A DNA stretch of 64,000 nt from Sphingomonas sp. PP-CE-3A-406 (GCF_003688625.1 NZ_RCWY01000003.1:868001-932000); one strand, 5' to 3'. Positions 22,139 to 30,922 are shown, numbered from the stretch's first letter. Translations and numbers: made by a program. The notes: generated from the letters alone by a model not told the origin.

Positions 22139-22734
22139 CTCTTCGGCTTCCAGGTCAGCACGCGCCAGCCATAGCCGATGATGATCACGACGAAGGTGGC
22201 GACCGCGACCGGCCCGACATAGCGATCGAGCTCCTCGAAATGCGAGCCGAGCAGGATGCCGGCATAGGTGAGCACGGTGTTCCAGATCGCGCTGCCCGCC
22301 GCGGTCCAGATCACGAACTGCCAGATCGGCATGCGGGTCATGCCCGCGGGTAGCGAGATGACGGTGCGGAAGGTCGGCATGAATCGGAACACGAAGATCA
22401 CCCAACCGCCGCGCTTCGTGAAGAAGCGGTGGATCTTCTCGACGTCGGACCATTCCATCGTCAGCCAGCGGCCGTTGCGCTCGATGAACGGGCGGAAGCG
22501 TTCGTAGCCGATGTTGCGGCCGATATAGTACCAGAAATAGTTGCCGACGACCGACCCCGCGGTACCCCAGGCGATCAGCGGCACGACGCTCATGTCGCCG
22601 CGCGCGACGGCCATGCCGCCGAGCCCCATAATGACTTCGGACGGCACCGGCGGGACGATATTCTCGAGCGCCATCAACAGGAAGATACCGAAATATCCGC
22701 CCCAGGCGATGAGATCGAGGATGAATGCGGTCAT
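22135..22734 (-). CDS. DedA family membrane protein
   Basis: The 199-residue protein shows the DedA (SNARE-associated/VTT) motifs: ENIVPPVPSEVIMGLGG near the N-terminus, the conserved GNYFWYYIGRNIG, and FRFMPTFRTVISLPAG, whose F-R-x-x-P-x-x-R is the essential arginine/proline motif. Members are inner-membrane proteins now linked to undecaprenyl-phosphate or phospholipid translocation and membrane homeostasis. I use ATG at 22734; a GTG three codons upstream is possible. Its TAG stop shares the palindrome CTAG with the convergent xerC stop. Confidence 0.9.
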   Translation of the reverse strand: MTAFILDLIAWGGYFGIFLLMALENIVPPVPSEVIMGLGGMAVARGDMSVVPLIAWGTAGSVVGNYFWYYIGRNIGYERFRPFIERNGRWLTMEWSDVEKIHRFFTKRGGWVIFVFRFMPTFRTVISLPAGMTRMPIWQFVIWTAAGSAIWNTVLTYAGILLGSHFEELDRYVGPVAVATFVVIIIGYGWRVLTWKPKS

Positions 22735-22780
22735 GGGTATCACATACTGCCGGGATGCCGGATGTGTTCCGCGGACATCA

Positions 22781-22887
22781 CACCACCCCGGCGAAGGCCG
22801 GGGCCCAATTGGGGGACGGTTATGACGGAGGACGGCGCTCCGTTACCGCGACCTTTCCAATTGGGCCCCGGCCTCCGCCGGGGTGGT
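22781..22887 (+). repeat. Family A palindromic element, copy A3
   Basis: The arms are as in the other copies (caccaccccggcgaaggccg at the left), with the centre cggttatgacggaggacggc…ttaccgcgaccttt being more diverged than in A1 and A2. It sits between co-directional dedA (start side) and gshB (stop side), 13 bp from the gshB stop. Confidence 0.88.
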
Positions 22888-22900
22888 ATCCTCGCTTCGA

Positions 22901-23854
22901 CTACCGAGCCGCTACCTTCGCCTCGATCGCATCCCAGATCATGCCGGCTACGTCCGTTCCATCGAACTTCTCGATCGCGACGATACCCGTCGGCGAAGTC
23001 ACGTTGATCTCGGTCAGCCACGTGCCCCCGATCACGTCGATCCCGACGAACAGCAGCCCGCGCTTCTTCAGCTCCGGCCCGAGCACGGCGCAGATCTCGC
23101 GCTCCTTGCCGGTCAGTTGCGACTTCTCCGCCGAGCCGCCGACCGCGAGGTTCGAGCGGATCTCGCCCTCACCGGGCAGGCGGTTGATCGCGCCTGCGAC
23201 CTCGCCGTCGATCAGCACGATGCGCTTGTCGCCCTTGGCCACGTCGGGGAGGAACGCCTGCACCATGTGCGGCTCGCGCCACGTCATGTTGAAGACCTCC
23301 ATCAGCGCGGACAGGTTCGCGCCGTCCGACTCGACCTTGAAGATCGCCTTGCCGCCATTGCCGTGCAGCGGCTTGATCACGATCGCGCCGTGCTCGGCAA
23401 GGAACTTGCGTGCTTCGTCGAGCGAGCGCGTGACGAGCGTCGGCGGCATGAACTGCGGGTAATCGAGCACGAACACCTTCTCGGGCGCGTTCCGCACCTG
23501 CGCGGGGTCGTTCACGACCAGCGTCTTGTCGGCGATCCGCTCGAGCAGATGCGTTGCGGTGATGTAGCCGAGATCGAACGGCGGATCCTGGCGCATCAGA
23601 ACCACGTCGGCCTCGTCGCCGAGGTCGAGGTTCACGGGCTCGCCGATGCTGAAGTGATCGCCGACGACGCGCTGCACGGTGACCGGGTGCGCCTTCGCCC
23701 AGACCCGGCCGTCGCGGTAGTTCAGGTCCTCGGCGGAGTAGTGGAAGAGCGTATGGCCACGGTCCTGCGCGGACAACATCAGTGCGAAGGTCGAATCGCC
23801 GGCGATGTTGATGCTGTCGAGCGGGTCCATCTGGACGGCGACGGTGAGGCTCAT
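22901..23854 (-). CDS. gshB: Glutathione synthase
   Basis: The 317-residue protein is a typical prokaryotic glutathione synthetase with an N-terminal domain starting VAVQMDPLDSINIAGDSTFAL and an ATP-grasp domain (VIKPLHGNGGKAIFKV, RIVLIDGEVAGAINR, GIDVIGGTWLTEINVTSPTG). It ligates glycine to gamma-glutamylcysteine. A gshA gene is not in the window. It lies downstream of yraN on the same strand, with a 198-bp gap containing family B copy B2. Confidence 0.97.
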   Translation of the reverse strand: MSLTVAVQMDPLDSINIAGDSTFALMLSAQDRGHTLFHYSAEDLNYRDGRVWAKAHPVTVQRVVGDHFSIGEPVNLDLGDEADVVLMRQDPPFDLGYITATHLLERIADKTLVVNDPAQVRNAPEKVFVLDYPQFMPPTLVTRSLDEARKFLAEHGAIVIKPLHGNGGKAIFKVESDGANLSALMEVFNMTWREPHMVQAFLPDVAKGDKRIVLIDGEVAGAINRLPGEGEIRSNLAVGGSAEKSQLTGKEREICAVLGPELKKRGLLFVGIDVIGGTWLTEINVTSPTGIVAIEKFDGTDVAGMIWDAIEAKVAAR

Positions 23855-23932
23855 GCGTCTTCCTTCTGTTCGGTCGAGCGCATGTAGGCGCGGGCGGGCG
23901 CGAAGTCATCGGGTGACGTGGCATGCGTAACC

Positions 23933-24017
23933 CCGTCATCCTGACGAACGTCAGGATCCAGGATAATCGAGGGCATCGCTTCGTGGCTCTGGATCCTGAC
24001 TTTCGTCAGGATGACGG
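23933..24017. repeat. Family B palindromic element, copy B2
   Basis: The arms ccgtcatcctgacgaacgtc and the complementary right arm ending gtcaggatgacgg carry the centre aggataatcgagggcatcgc. It sits between yraN and gshB on the reverse strand, about 80 bp upstream of the gshB start, and could separate the two transcripts. Confidence 0.88.
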
Positions 24018-24052
24018 AAGCGTTGCGAGGTTCGCCACGAATGGTCGAGGCG

Positions 24053-24406
24053 TCACCCGATCCAGGCATTCTCGATATGGCGGGGTCGGGTGCCGGGGGC
24101 GAGCAGGATGACGTCGACGCGGATATCGTCGCCGGGTCCTGCATAGCGCGGCATCAGAAACTCCGCGGCTGCGGCCACGCGGGCGAGGCGGCGCTCGTCG
24201 ATCGCGAAGTCGAGTTCGGCGGCGGTCGCGCGGGTTTTTACCTCGACGAAGGCGACGAGGTTTCCCTTTCGGGCGACGAGGTCGACCTCGCCAGCGGGCG
24301 TGCGGACCCGGCGATCGAGGATGGTCCAGCCTTTGAGGCGCAGCCACCACCCCGCCAAGCGCTCTCCTCTGCGGCCAGCAATCTCGGCGGAACGACGATC
24401 ACGCAT
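24053..24406 (-). CDS. YraN family (UPF0102) endonuclease-like protein
   Basis: The 117-residue protein carries the YraN restriction-endonuclease-like core: GRRGERLAGWWLRLKGWTIL followed by GEVDLVARKGNLVAFVEVKTR, where Asp and the E-V-K triad form the PD-(D/E)XK-type metal site. The family is nearly universal in proteobacteria but poorly defined functionally. It is commonly next to rsmI, as here, where rsmI precedes it on the same strand. I chose the ATG at 24406 with GGGAG 7 nt upstream; the next ATG at 24418 would abut the family C element. The gap to rsmI holds that element. Confidence 0.9.
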   Translation of the reverse strand: MRDRRSAEIAGRRGERLAGWWLRLKGWTILDRRVRTPAGEVDLVARKGNLVAFVEVKTRATAAELDFAIDERRLARVAAAAEFLMPRYAGPGDDIRVDVILLAPGTRPRHIENAWIG

Positions 24407-24418
24407 CCCTGCTCCCAT

Positions 24419-24518
24419 CCCTGGAAGGGAGGGGTTGGGGGTGGGTAGGCCGCTGGGACTCGGGACCGCCAGCCAAGCAGCCGACCCACCCCCGACCCCT
24501 CCCTTCCAGGGAGGGGGG
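24419..24518 (-). repeat. Family C two-hairpin element between rsmI and yraN
   Basis: On the reverse strand the element begins 11 bp after the rsmI stop (ccccctccctggaagggagg) and ends with cccctcccttccaggg, 12 nt before the yraN ATG. Both arms are hairpins and they pair with each other through gggggtgggt/acccaccccc. The placement mirrors the copies before atpC and thrC. Confidence 0.85.
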
Positions 24519-24529
24519 AAGAAGGGCGA

Positions 24530-25378
24530 TCATCCCTTTTCCGCCTTCAATTCCAGCGCCCGAGCATACAGCGCCTTCCGGTCAAGCCCGAGCTTCTTCG
24601 CCACCTCGCTCGCAGCCTGCCCGGTCGACAAGCGCGTTAGCGCTTCGGTCAATGCCGCGTTACCGTCCTCGACACTAGCCGGCGGCGCCTCCCCCGGCGG
24701 TGCGACGACGATCACGATCTCCCCCCGCGGCGGCGCATCCGCATAGCGCGCAGCGAGCGTCGAGAGCGTCCCCGTCACCGCCTCCTCGAATTTCTTGCTG
24801 ATCTCGCGCGTCACTGCGGCTTCGCGGTCGCCGAGTCCCTCCGCCAGTGCGGCGAGGCAGGCTCCGAGGCGGGGGCCGGACTCGTACATCACCAGGGTCG
24901 CGCGGATCGTCGCCACCTCCGCGATCGCCTCCGCCCGAGCGTGCATCTTCGACGGCAGGAACCCGACGAACAGGAACCGATCAGTCGGCAACCCCGCCAG
25001 CGTCAGCGCCGCCACTGCCGCGCAGGGCCCCGGAATCGTCACCACCAGATGCCCGGCCGCGCGCGCATCGCGCACCAGCTTGAAGCCGGGATCGGAGATC
25101 AATGGCGTCCCAGCATCCGATACCAAAGCCACCGCCTGCGTCGCCATCCGCGCGATCAGCGCCGGCCGCACGCCCTCCGCACTGTGATCGTGATACGGCA
25201 CCATCGGCGTCTTCGTGCCGATGTGACGGAGCAGACCGGCCGTCACGCGGCTGTCCTCGACTGCGATCACATCGGCGCGGCGGAGGATGTCGGCGGCGCG
25301 CGGCGACAGATCGCCAAGATTGCCGATCGGGGTCGCGACGATGTAGAGGCCGGGATCGAGAAGAGTTTCAGGGTTCAT
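24530..25378 (-). CDS. rsmI: 16S rRNA (cytidine(1402)-2'-O)-methyltransferase
   Basis: The 282-residue protein begins LDPGLYIVATPIGNLGDLSPRA and contains VIAVEDSRVTAGLLRHIG, ALVSDAGTPLISDPG and TIPGPCAAVAALTLAGLPTDRF, all RsmI hallmarks of the tetrapyrrole-methylase fold. It methylates the 2'-O of C1402 in the ribosomal decoding centre using S-adenosylmethionine. A C-terminal segment (LSTGQAASEVAKKLGLDRKALYARAL) looks like the usual helix-turn-helix tail. The ATG at 25378 gives the family-typical start; one at 25390 adds four residues. The gene is divergent from, and nearly overlaps, the LppC-like gene. Confidence 0.96.
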   Translation of the reverse strand: MNPETLLDPGLYIVATPIGNLGDLSPRAADILRRADVIAVEDSRVTAGLLRHIGTKTPMVPYHDHSAEGVRPALIARMATQAVALVSDAGTPLISDPGFKLVRDARAAGHLVVTIPGPCAAVAALTLAGLPTDRFLFVGFLPSKMHARAEAIAEVATIRATLVMYESGPRLGACLAALAEGLGDREAAVTREISKKFEEAVTGTLSTLAARYADAPPRGEIVIVVAPPGEAPPASVEDGNAALTEALTRLSTGQAASEVAKKLGLDRKALYARALELKAEKG

Positions 25379-25388
25379 GGGGACGGTC

Positions 25389-26591
25389 ATGGCAGACGCG
25401 ACGACGATAGGGCAATCCGCACGTACCGCAGGGCGATGGGCGACGCTTGCCGCGGCGTGCCTGCTCGGCGCGTGCCAGACGATCGTCCCACGCGGTCCCG
25501 TCGAGCCGTCGCAGCAGCGCCCGACCACGCGTCCCGCCGATCGCCCCAACATCGGCGTCGAGACCGGTATTCCGCGCGATGCCGAGCGCAACCGCGTCGC
25601 GCTGCTCGTGCCGCTGTCGGGCAGCAATGCCGGTGTCGGCACCTCGATCGCCAACGCGACGATGCTGGCGCTGCTCGACACGCAGAACCAGCGCGTCCGC
25701 ATCACCAACTACGACACCGCGACCGGTGCTGCCGCCGCTGCGCAGCGCGCGATCGCCGAGGGCGCGCAACTGATCCTCGGGCCGTTGCTCGCCGACGACG
25801 TCCGCGCGGTCGCGCCGATCGCGCGCGCCGCGAACATTCCGGTGCTGAGCTTCTCCAACGATCTCGGCGTGGCGGGCGACGGTGCGTATCTGATGGGTTA
25901 TGTCCCGACCCAGTCGATCGCGCGCGTCGTCGATTTCGCGAAGGAGCGCGGCGTCAGCAACTTTGCCGGGCTCGTCCCGAACGGCCTGTACGGCGAACGC
26001 GCATCGACCGCGTTCCTACGCGCGGTAGAGGGCGCGGGCGGTCAGGTCGTCTCGCTCCAGACCTACGCGCGGGGCCCTGGTGGCATTTCCGGCGCCGTCA
26101 CGCGGCTGGCGGCTAAGGCCCCGTATGACGCGGTCCTGATCGCCGATGGCGGCGCCACCGCAGCTTCGGCGGCAGCGATGGTCAAGCGCGGCAGCGGCGC
26201 GACGACGCGCATCCTCGGCACCGAACTCTGGAACTCCGACGCGGGGATCGCCGCCAAGCCAGCGCTGTCGGGCGCATGGTACGCCAGCGTCTCCGACACG
26301 CTCTACCGTCAATACGCCGCCAAATACCGCGCGCGGTTCGGGGCAGGGCCGTACCGCCTGTCGAGCCTCGGCTATGATTCGGTACTGCTGACGGTCCGCA
26401 TCGCGCGCGACTGGAAGCCCGGCACGCCGTTCCCGGTGAAACGCCTGCGCGACGGCGACGGCTTCGCCGGGATCGATGGGGCCTTCCGCTTCGGCAAGGA
26501 CAACGTCGCCGAGCGCGCGCTGGAGGTGAAGGAAATCCGTGGGGGTACCACTACGGTGGTCTCGCCTGCGCCGGCCGGGTTCGGGAAGTAA
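25389..26591 (+). CDS. LppC/LpoA-like lipoprotein (penicillin-binding protein activator family)
   Basis: The 400-residue protein has a lipobox LLGAC with the lipidated Cys at 29, and a periplasmic-binding-protein type 1 fold (VALLVPLSGSNAGVGTSIANATMLALLD…LILGPLLADDVRAVAPIARAANIPVLSFSN). This is the C-terminal domain of E. coli LpoA, without LpoA's N-terminal TPR domain, as is normal in alphaproteobacteria. Divergent pairing with rsmI is also the usual lpoA context, which supports the assignment. I chose ATG at 25389 (preceded by GGGGACGG); ATG at 25377 is possible. A role in stimulating peptidoglycan synthases is inferred. Confidence 0.85.
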   Translation: MADATTIGQSARTAGRWATLAAACLLGACQTIVPRGPVEPSQQRPTTRPADRPNIGVETGIPRDAERNRVALLVPLSGSNAGVGTSIANATMLALLDTQNQRVRITNYDTATGAAAAAQRAIAEGAQLILGPLLADDVRAVAPIARAANIPVLSFSNDLGVAGDGAYLMGYVPTQSIARVVDFAKERGVSNFAGLVPNGLYGERASTAFLRAVEGAGGQVVSLQTYARGPGGISGAVTRLAAKAPYDAVLIADGGATAASAAAMVKRGSGATTRILGTELWNSDAGIAAKPALSGAWYASVSDTLYRQYAAKYRARFGAGPYRLSSLGYDSVLLTVRIARDWKPGTPFPVKRLRDGDGFAGIDGAFRFGKDNVAERALEVKEIRGGTTTVVSPAPAGFGK

Positions 26592-26593
26592 GC

Positions 26594-26621
26594 TTGTTCA
26601 CCCGCCTTCGCGGGTGAACAA
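26594..26621. terminator. Bidirectional hairpin between convergent lpoA-like and hemW genes
   Basis: A perfect 12-bp stem (ttgttcacccgc / gcgggtgaacaa) closes a CTTC loop, starting 2 bp after the lpoA-like stop and ending 2 bp before the hemW stop. The stem's A/T-rich base (ttgtt/aacaa) gives a short U-rich tail in both directions. It fits an intrinsic terminator working for both genes. Confidence 0.75.
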
Positions 26622-26622
26622 A

Positions 26623-27795
26623 TTAAGCGGTAACGATCTCAGGCAAAATCGCGTCGAGGAGTAGGGCGCCGGCTTCGGTGACCCGCAATCGGCCCGGCGT
26701 GTGTGCGATCAGCCCCAACTCCTCAAGCCGCGCCACCGCCGCCAGATCCACTGGCACGACACCCGCGTTCAGCGCGGTAATCCGGTCCAGATCCACGCCT
26801 TCCGCCAGCCGTAACCCCATCAACAACGCTTCGGTCGCGCGCGTCGAGGGCGTCAGCGGATCCTCGACTTCCATGCCGTGGCCGTTGCGTTCGATCGCCG
26901 CCAGCCAATTCTCCGGCTTTTTCCGCCGCACCGTCGCCAGTCCCCCGCGACGCCCATGCGCGCCGGGGCCGATCCCCGCGTAATCCTGGTAGCGCCAGTA
27001 CGCGAGATTGTGGCGGCTCTCCGATCCGGGTCGCGCGTGGTTCGACGTCTCGTACGCTGGCAACCCCGCGGCGGCGGTATCCGCGCGCGTCGCCTCGAAC
27101 AGGTCGGCCGCCGAGTCGCCGTCCGGGATCACGATCCGGCCCGCGAGCGCTTCGGTCGCGAACCGTGTCCCCGCTTCGATCGTTAGCTGGTACAGCGATA
27201 GATGCTCGGTCCCGAGACTGAGCGCGCGCGCGAGTTCGGCGCGCCAGTCGTCGAGCCGCTGGCCCGGCAGCGCATAGATCAGGTCGAAACTGACGCGGGG
27301 AAACACGCTCTGCGCTGTGGCGAGCGCGGCCTGTCCCTCGTTGACGTCATGCGCGCGGCCGAGAAACTTCAACGACTGATCGTCGAGCGATTGCAGTCCG
27401 AGGGATACGCGGTTCACGCCGGCGCTCGCCAAGTCGGCGAACCGCGCGGCTTCAACCGAGGAGGGGTTCGCCTCCAGCGTGATCTCGATTCCTTCCGCGA
27501 ACCCCCAAGCCTTTTCCGCCGCATCCAGCACCGCAGCGACGGTCGACGGCGGCATCAGCGAGGGGGTGCCACCACCGAAGAAGATCGACTGCAGTTTCCG
27601 CCCCGGCAACACGCTCGCCTCGTGCGCGAGATCGGTCAGCAGCGCGGCGCGCCACGCAGCCTGATCGACGTCATCGCGGACATGGCTGTTGAAGTCGCAA
27701 TACGGGCATTTCGATACGCAGAACGGCCAATGGACGTAGAGCGCGAGATCGCCCGCTGGAGGAGCATCGGGGCTTGGTGTTTCGAAGACGGGCAT
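26623..27795 (-). CDS. hemW: HemW radical-SAM heme chaperone
   Basis: The 390-residue protein has the radical-SAM cluster motif CVSKCPYC (Cys26, Cys30, Cys33) followed by DFNSH and later SIFFGGGTPSLM, RVSLGLQSLDD and the C-terminal region NLAYWRYQDYAGIGPGAHG. HemW-type proteins bind heme and a 4Fe-4S cluster and deliver heme to haem-requiring enzymes; the older label is oxygen-independent coproporphyrinogen III oxidase-like. In most proteobacteria it follows rdgB, but here rdgB is 1.6 kb away and unlinked. The ATG at 27795 gives the family N-terminus. Confidence 0.94.
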   Translation of the reverse strand: MPVFETPSPDAPPAGDLALYVHWPFCVSKCPYCDFNSHVRDDVDQAAWRAALLTDLAHEASVLPGRKLQSIFFGGGTPSLMPPSTVAAVLDAAEKAWGFAEGIEITLEANPSSVEAARFADLASAGVNRVSLGLQSLDDQSLKFLGRAHDVNEGQAALATAQSVFPRVSFDLIYALPGQRLDDWRAELARALSLGTEHLSLYQLTIEAGTRFATEALAGRIVIPDGDSAADLFEATRADTAAAGLPAYETSNHARPGSESRHNLAYWRYQDYAGIGPGAHGRRGGLATVRRKKPENWLAAIERNGHGMEVEDPLTPSTRATEALLMGLRLAEGVDLDRITALNAGVVPVDLAAVARLEELGLIAHTPGRLRVTEAGALLLDAILPEIVTA

Positions 27796-27838
27796 TATCT
27801 GGCGCATATGGTCGCACAGGGCGGCCGAAGGAAGCGCA

Positions 27839-28396
27839 ATGACGGCACGGTTGGGTTGGGCGCTTGCCGCGATGCTCGCGATTGCGGGGTGCGCACAGGG
27901 TCCGGAACGCGTCGTCGAGCGCCGCGATACGATGACGCCGGCCCCCCGCGGGGCGGCGCTGCTCAAGACCGCGATGGTCGACGGCCACAACGCCGCGCGT
28001 GCCGCGGTCCGCGTGGCGCCGCTGACGTGGAGCGATACGCTGGCGACCACCGCGCGCGCCTATGCCGAGCAGATGGCGCGGACCCGCAAGTTCGCGCACG
28101 CACCGCAGCCGCAGGGCATGACTCGTGAAGGCGAGAATTTGTGGACCGGTACGCGCTACGCCTATGCGTATTCCGAAATGATGGGCCACTGGGTCGCGGA
28201 AAAGCGCGATTTCATCAACATGCCGACCCCCGGGTTCAGCCGCACCGGCAATTTCGAGGACGTCGCGCATTACACGCAGATCGTCTGGCGCGGCTCCACG
28301 CAGGTCGGCTGCGCGATGGCGAGCAACACGACCGACGACTATCTCGTCTGTCGCTATTCACCGCCGGGAAATGTCGTCGGCGAGCGTGCGTATTGA
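27839..28396 (+). CDS. CAP/SCP domain lipoprotein
   Basis: The 185-residue protein has an N-terminal signal with lipobox IAGC (Cys18) and one CAP (cysteine-rich secretory/PR-1) domain: VDGHNAARAAV, FAHAPQ, GENLWTG, VAHYTQIVWRGSTQVGCAMA and YLVCRYSPPGNVVGE. The two His/Glu clusters of the CAP cavity (HNAARA, HYTQIVW) are present. Bacterial CAP proteins are secreted or lipid-anchored with mostly unknown roles, some binding sterols or lipids. It is divergent from hemW with a 43-bp gap and followed by an EAL protein after 67 bp. Confidence 0.88.
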   Translation: MTARLGWALAAMLAIAGCAQGPERVVERRDTMTPAPRGAALLKTAMVDGHNAARAAVRVAPLTWSDTLATTARAYAEQMARTRKFAHAPQPQGMTREGENLWTGTRYAYAYSEMMGHWVAEKRDFINMPTPGFSRTGNFEDVAHYTQIVWRGSTQVGCAMASNTTDDYLVCRYSPPGNVVGERAY

Positions 28397-28463
28397 TCTG
28401 GAGCAAGCGATGACCGCGGCGACGGTCGCACTTTCTTAAGTGGACCGAGGTTAACCTGCGTTA

Positions 28464-29261
28464 ATGACCTCACCATCTCATTCCGATGTGCCGCGTTCCG
28501 GTGGTTGTGCCGGCTGCCGCGACGGCGCTGGCCTGACCTTCGGCTTCTCGATGGCGTTCCAGCCGATCGTCGATATCGAGACCGAGACCGTCTTCGCCTA
28601 TGAGGCGCTGGTGCGCGGGCCCGAGGGGCAGTCGGCGGCGAGCGTGCTTTGTCAGGTCGATGCGGAGAACCTCTACGCGTTCGACCAGCAATGCCGGGTC
28701 CGCGCGATCGCGGCGTCGGTGAAGGCGGGGCTGCTCGATACGCCCGCGCGGCTGTCGATCAACTTCCTCCCGAACGCGGTCTATTCGCCGGCCGCGTGCA
28801 TCCAGTTGACGCTGAAGACGGCGCGCGCGGTTGGGTTGCCGACCGATCGCCTGATCTTCGAGTTCACCGAAAACGAGGAGATGCTCGATCCCGTGCATGT
28901 CGCGAACATCATCGCGACGTATCAGAAGATGGGTTTCGGCACCGCGCTCGACGATTTCGGTGCGGGGCATGCGGGGCTTAATCTGCTCGCGCGGTTCCAG
29001 CCGGGTATCATCAAGCTCGACATGGAGCTGATCCGCGACATCGACACGAGCCTGCCGCGGCGGATGATCGTCGAGGGGATGCTGCGGATGTGCACTGCGC
29101 TGGGGATCACGGTGATCGCCGAGGGGGTTGAGACGCTTGGCGAGTTCGAGGCGCTGCGGGGGCTCGGCGTGCGGTACATCCAGGGGTATCTGCTGGCGAA
29201 ACCGGCGTTCGAGGCGCTGCCCGCGGTGACGTGGCCGGTGAAGCAGGCGATCGCCGTCTGA
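28464..29261 (+). CDS. Standalone EAL-domain cyclic di-GMP phosphodiesterase
   Basis: The 265-residue protein is essentially one EAL domain. The signature Glu is in YEALVRG (E48). Metal and substrate residues are in LSINFLPNAV, FEFTENEEM, the loop DDFGAGHAGLN, KLDMELI and IAEGVET, so all residues needed for hydrolysis of c-di-GMP appear intact. There is no attached sensor domain except a short N-terminal segment with a Cys-x-x-Cys (C15, C18) and a Gly-rich stretch, which could bind a metal. Such a small protein is probably cytoplasmic. The GAF-PAS-GGDEF protein at 19706-21169 is a candidate opposing enzyme. Confidence 0.9.
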   Translation: MTSPSHSDVPRSGGCAGCRDGAGLTFGFSMAFQPIVDIETETVFAYEALVRGPEGQSAASVLCQVDAENLYAFDQQCRVRAIAASVKAGLLDTPARLSINFLPNAVYSPAACIQLTLKTARAVGLPTDRLIFEFTENEEMLDPVHVANIIATYQKMGFGTALDDFGAGHAGLNLLARFQPGIIKLDMELIRDIDTSLPRRMIVEGMLRMCTALGITVIAEGVETLGEFEALRGLGVRYIQGYLLAKPAFEALPAVTWPVKQAIAV

Positions 29262-29273
29262 ACCACACCTCCT

Positions 29274-29356
29274 CCGTCATCCTGACGAAAGTCAGGATCC
29301 AGAGTAACGGGCGGTGCCCTTAATGGCTCTGGGTCCTGACTTTCGTCAGGATGACG
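29274..29356. repeat. Family B palindromic element, copy B3
   Basis: The arms ccgtcatcctgacgaaagtc and gggtcctgactttcgtcagg-atgacg flank a centre agagtaacgggcggtgc. It lies 12 bp after the EAL gene stop and 34 bp before the convergent rdgB stop. Confidence 0.9.
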
Positions 29357-29390
29357 AGGAGCGCGGCGGAGGCCTTCCCCGCTACGTCTC

Positions 29391-30026
29391 TCAGAACACC
29401 GCGGCTTCGAGCAGCTTGAACGCCTCGTTCCGATGACTGATCGCGTTCTTCGTTTCGTGCGGGAGTTCCGCGTAGGTCTGGTCGTAGCCGAGCGGCACGA
29501 ACACGGGGTCGTACCCGAACCCGACATTGCCGCGCGGCGGCCAGACGAGCGTCCCCTCGGCCCGCCCCTCGAACCATTCGACGTGACCATCGGGCCATGC
29601 GAGCGCCAGCACGCTGACGAAATGCGCGCCGCGGCCCACGTCAGGGCCCTTGGCCACGATCGCGTCCTCGACCTTCTGCATCGCCATCATCCAGTCGCGA
29701 CCGTTCGGCGTCTCCGCCCAGTCCGCCGTGTAGACGCCCGGATCGCCGTTCAGCGCATCGACGCACAGCCCACTGTCATCCGCGAGCGCGGGATAGCCCG
29801 ACAGGTCCGCCGCCGAGCGCGCCTTCAGTTCGGCATTCGCAAAGAAGGTCGTGCCCGTCTCGATCGGCTCCGGCAGGTCGAGGTCGGCGGCTGAGACGAC
29901 TTCGAGCCCCCGGCCTTCCAACAGCGCCGCGATCTCGCGGACCTTGCCCTTGTTGTGGCTGGCGATGACCAGCTTGCCCGGCTGGAGTTTGCGGATCGCC
30001 TGCGGTTCCTTGCCTTCGCCGCTCAC
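29391..30026 (-). CDS. rdgB: RdgB/HAM1 non-canonical purine NTP pyrophosphatase
   Basis: The 211-residue protein begins [19 protein letters not shown], the HAM1 nucleotide-binding start, and includes [20 protein letters not shown] and [12 protein letters not shown], the active-site loops of ITPase-like enzymes. It removes inosine, xanthosine and related triphosphates from the pool. I chose GTG at 30026, which overlaps the rph stop in a GTGA and implies translational coupling; the in-frame ATG at 30068 would read 14 residues inside rph. The pair rph-rdgB is a common conserved operon. Confidence 0.94.
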   Translation of the reverse strand: MSGEGKEPQAIRKLQPGKLVIASHNKGKVREIAALLEGRGLEVVSAADLDLPEPIETGTTFFANAELKARSAADLSGYPALADDSGLCVDALNGDPGVYTADWAETPNGRDWMMAMQKVEDAIVAKGPDVGRGAHFVSVLALAWPDGHVEWFEGRAEGTLVWPPRGNVGFGYDPVFVPLGYDQTYAELPHETKNAISHRNEAFKLLEAAVF

Positions 30027-30739
30027 TTGGCGACGGCTTTCGCCTGCGCCGCGAAGATGTCGGTGCAACCGATCCGCGCGAGACGTAGCAGGCGGAGCAG
30101 CGCCTCCTCGTCATACGTCGCGCCCTCGGCAGTCGCCTGTGCCTCGGCGATGTTGCCGTTCTCCAGCAGCACGAAGTTCGCATCGGCATCCGCGCCCGAA
30201 TCCTCGATATAGTCGAGGTCGAGCACCGGATTGCCCTGGTAGATCCCGCAGCTGATCGCCGCGACCTTCTGCGTCAGCGGGTCGGCGGTCAGCTTGCCGC
30301 TCGCCAGCAGGCCGTCGATGGCGAGCCGAAGCGCGACCCAGCCGCCCGAGATCGACGCGGTCCGCGTGCCGCCGTCCGCCTGGATCACGTCGCAGTCGAT
30401 CACGATCTGGCGCTCGCCGAGCAGCTTGAGGTCGACGACGGCGCGGAGCGAACGGCCGATCAATCGCTGGATTTCCTGCGTGCGGCCCGACTGCTTGCCC
30501 TTGGCGGCTTCGCGGTTGTTGCGCGTGTTGGTGGCGCGCGGGAGCATGCCGTATTCCGCGGTTACCCAGCCTTCGCCCTTGCCGCGCATGAACGGCGGGA
30601 CCTTCTCCTCGACGCTGGCGGTGACGAGCACCTTGGTGTCGCCGAAGCCGATCAGGACGGAGCCCTCGGCATGCTTGGTGAAGCGCGGCTCGATCGTGAT
30701 CGCACGCATCTGGTCTGGGGCGCGGCCGGATGGGCGCAT
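30023..30739 (-). CDS. rph: Ribonuclease PH
   Basis: The 238-residue protein starts [29 protein letters not shown] and contains [30 protein letters not shown] and [14 protein letters not shown], typical of the phosphorolytic RNase PH that trims tRNA 3' ends. ATG at 30739 gives the expected N-terminus; an upstream ATG at 30859 would translate the palindrome at 30760-30866. It overlaps rdgB by 4 nt. The promoter must lie in the 335-bp divergent gap shared with hrcA. Confidence 0.95.
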   Translation of the reverse strand: MRPSGRAPDQMRAITIEPRFTKHAEGSVLIGFGDTKVLVTASVEEKVPPFMRGKGEGWVTAEYGMLPRATNTRNNREAAKGKQSGRTQEIQRLIGRSLRAVVDLKLLGERQIVIDCDVIQADGGTRTASISGGWVALRLAIDGLLASGKLTADPLTQKVAAISCGIYQGNPVLDLDYIEDSGADADANFVLLENGNIAEAQATAEGATYDEEALLRLLRLARIGCTDIFAAQAKAVAK

Positions 30740-30759
30740 AGTCGGTGTCCTAATTAAAT

Positions 30760-30866
30760 CCCGTTCGTCCCGAGTAGCCATCGAGCGTGTCGAGATGGCG
30801 TATCGAAGGACATGTACCTCGATACGGGTTCTCGACTTCGCTCGACCCCTACTCGGCACGAACGGG
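30760..30866. repeat. Palindromic element next to the rph start
   Basis: The arms cccgttcgtcccgagtagcc and ctactcggcacgaacggg are inverted repeats with inner complementary parts (tcgagcg…cgctcga; ggcgtatcgaag type) and about 107 bp in total. It begins 21 bp upstream of the rph ATG. The whole 335-bp gap 30740-31074 contains this element, family B copy B4 at 30923-31007, and the short region before hrcA; no gene is seen in it. Confidence 0.75.
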
Positions 30867-30922
30867 GGGTGGAAGGTAATTGCCGCTGCCTAGCCTTTCG
30901 TTTGGTCGCTCGCCAGCCTTCC

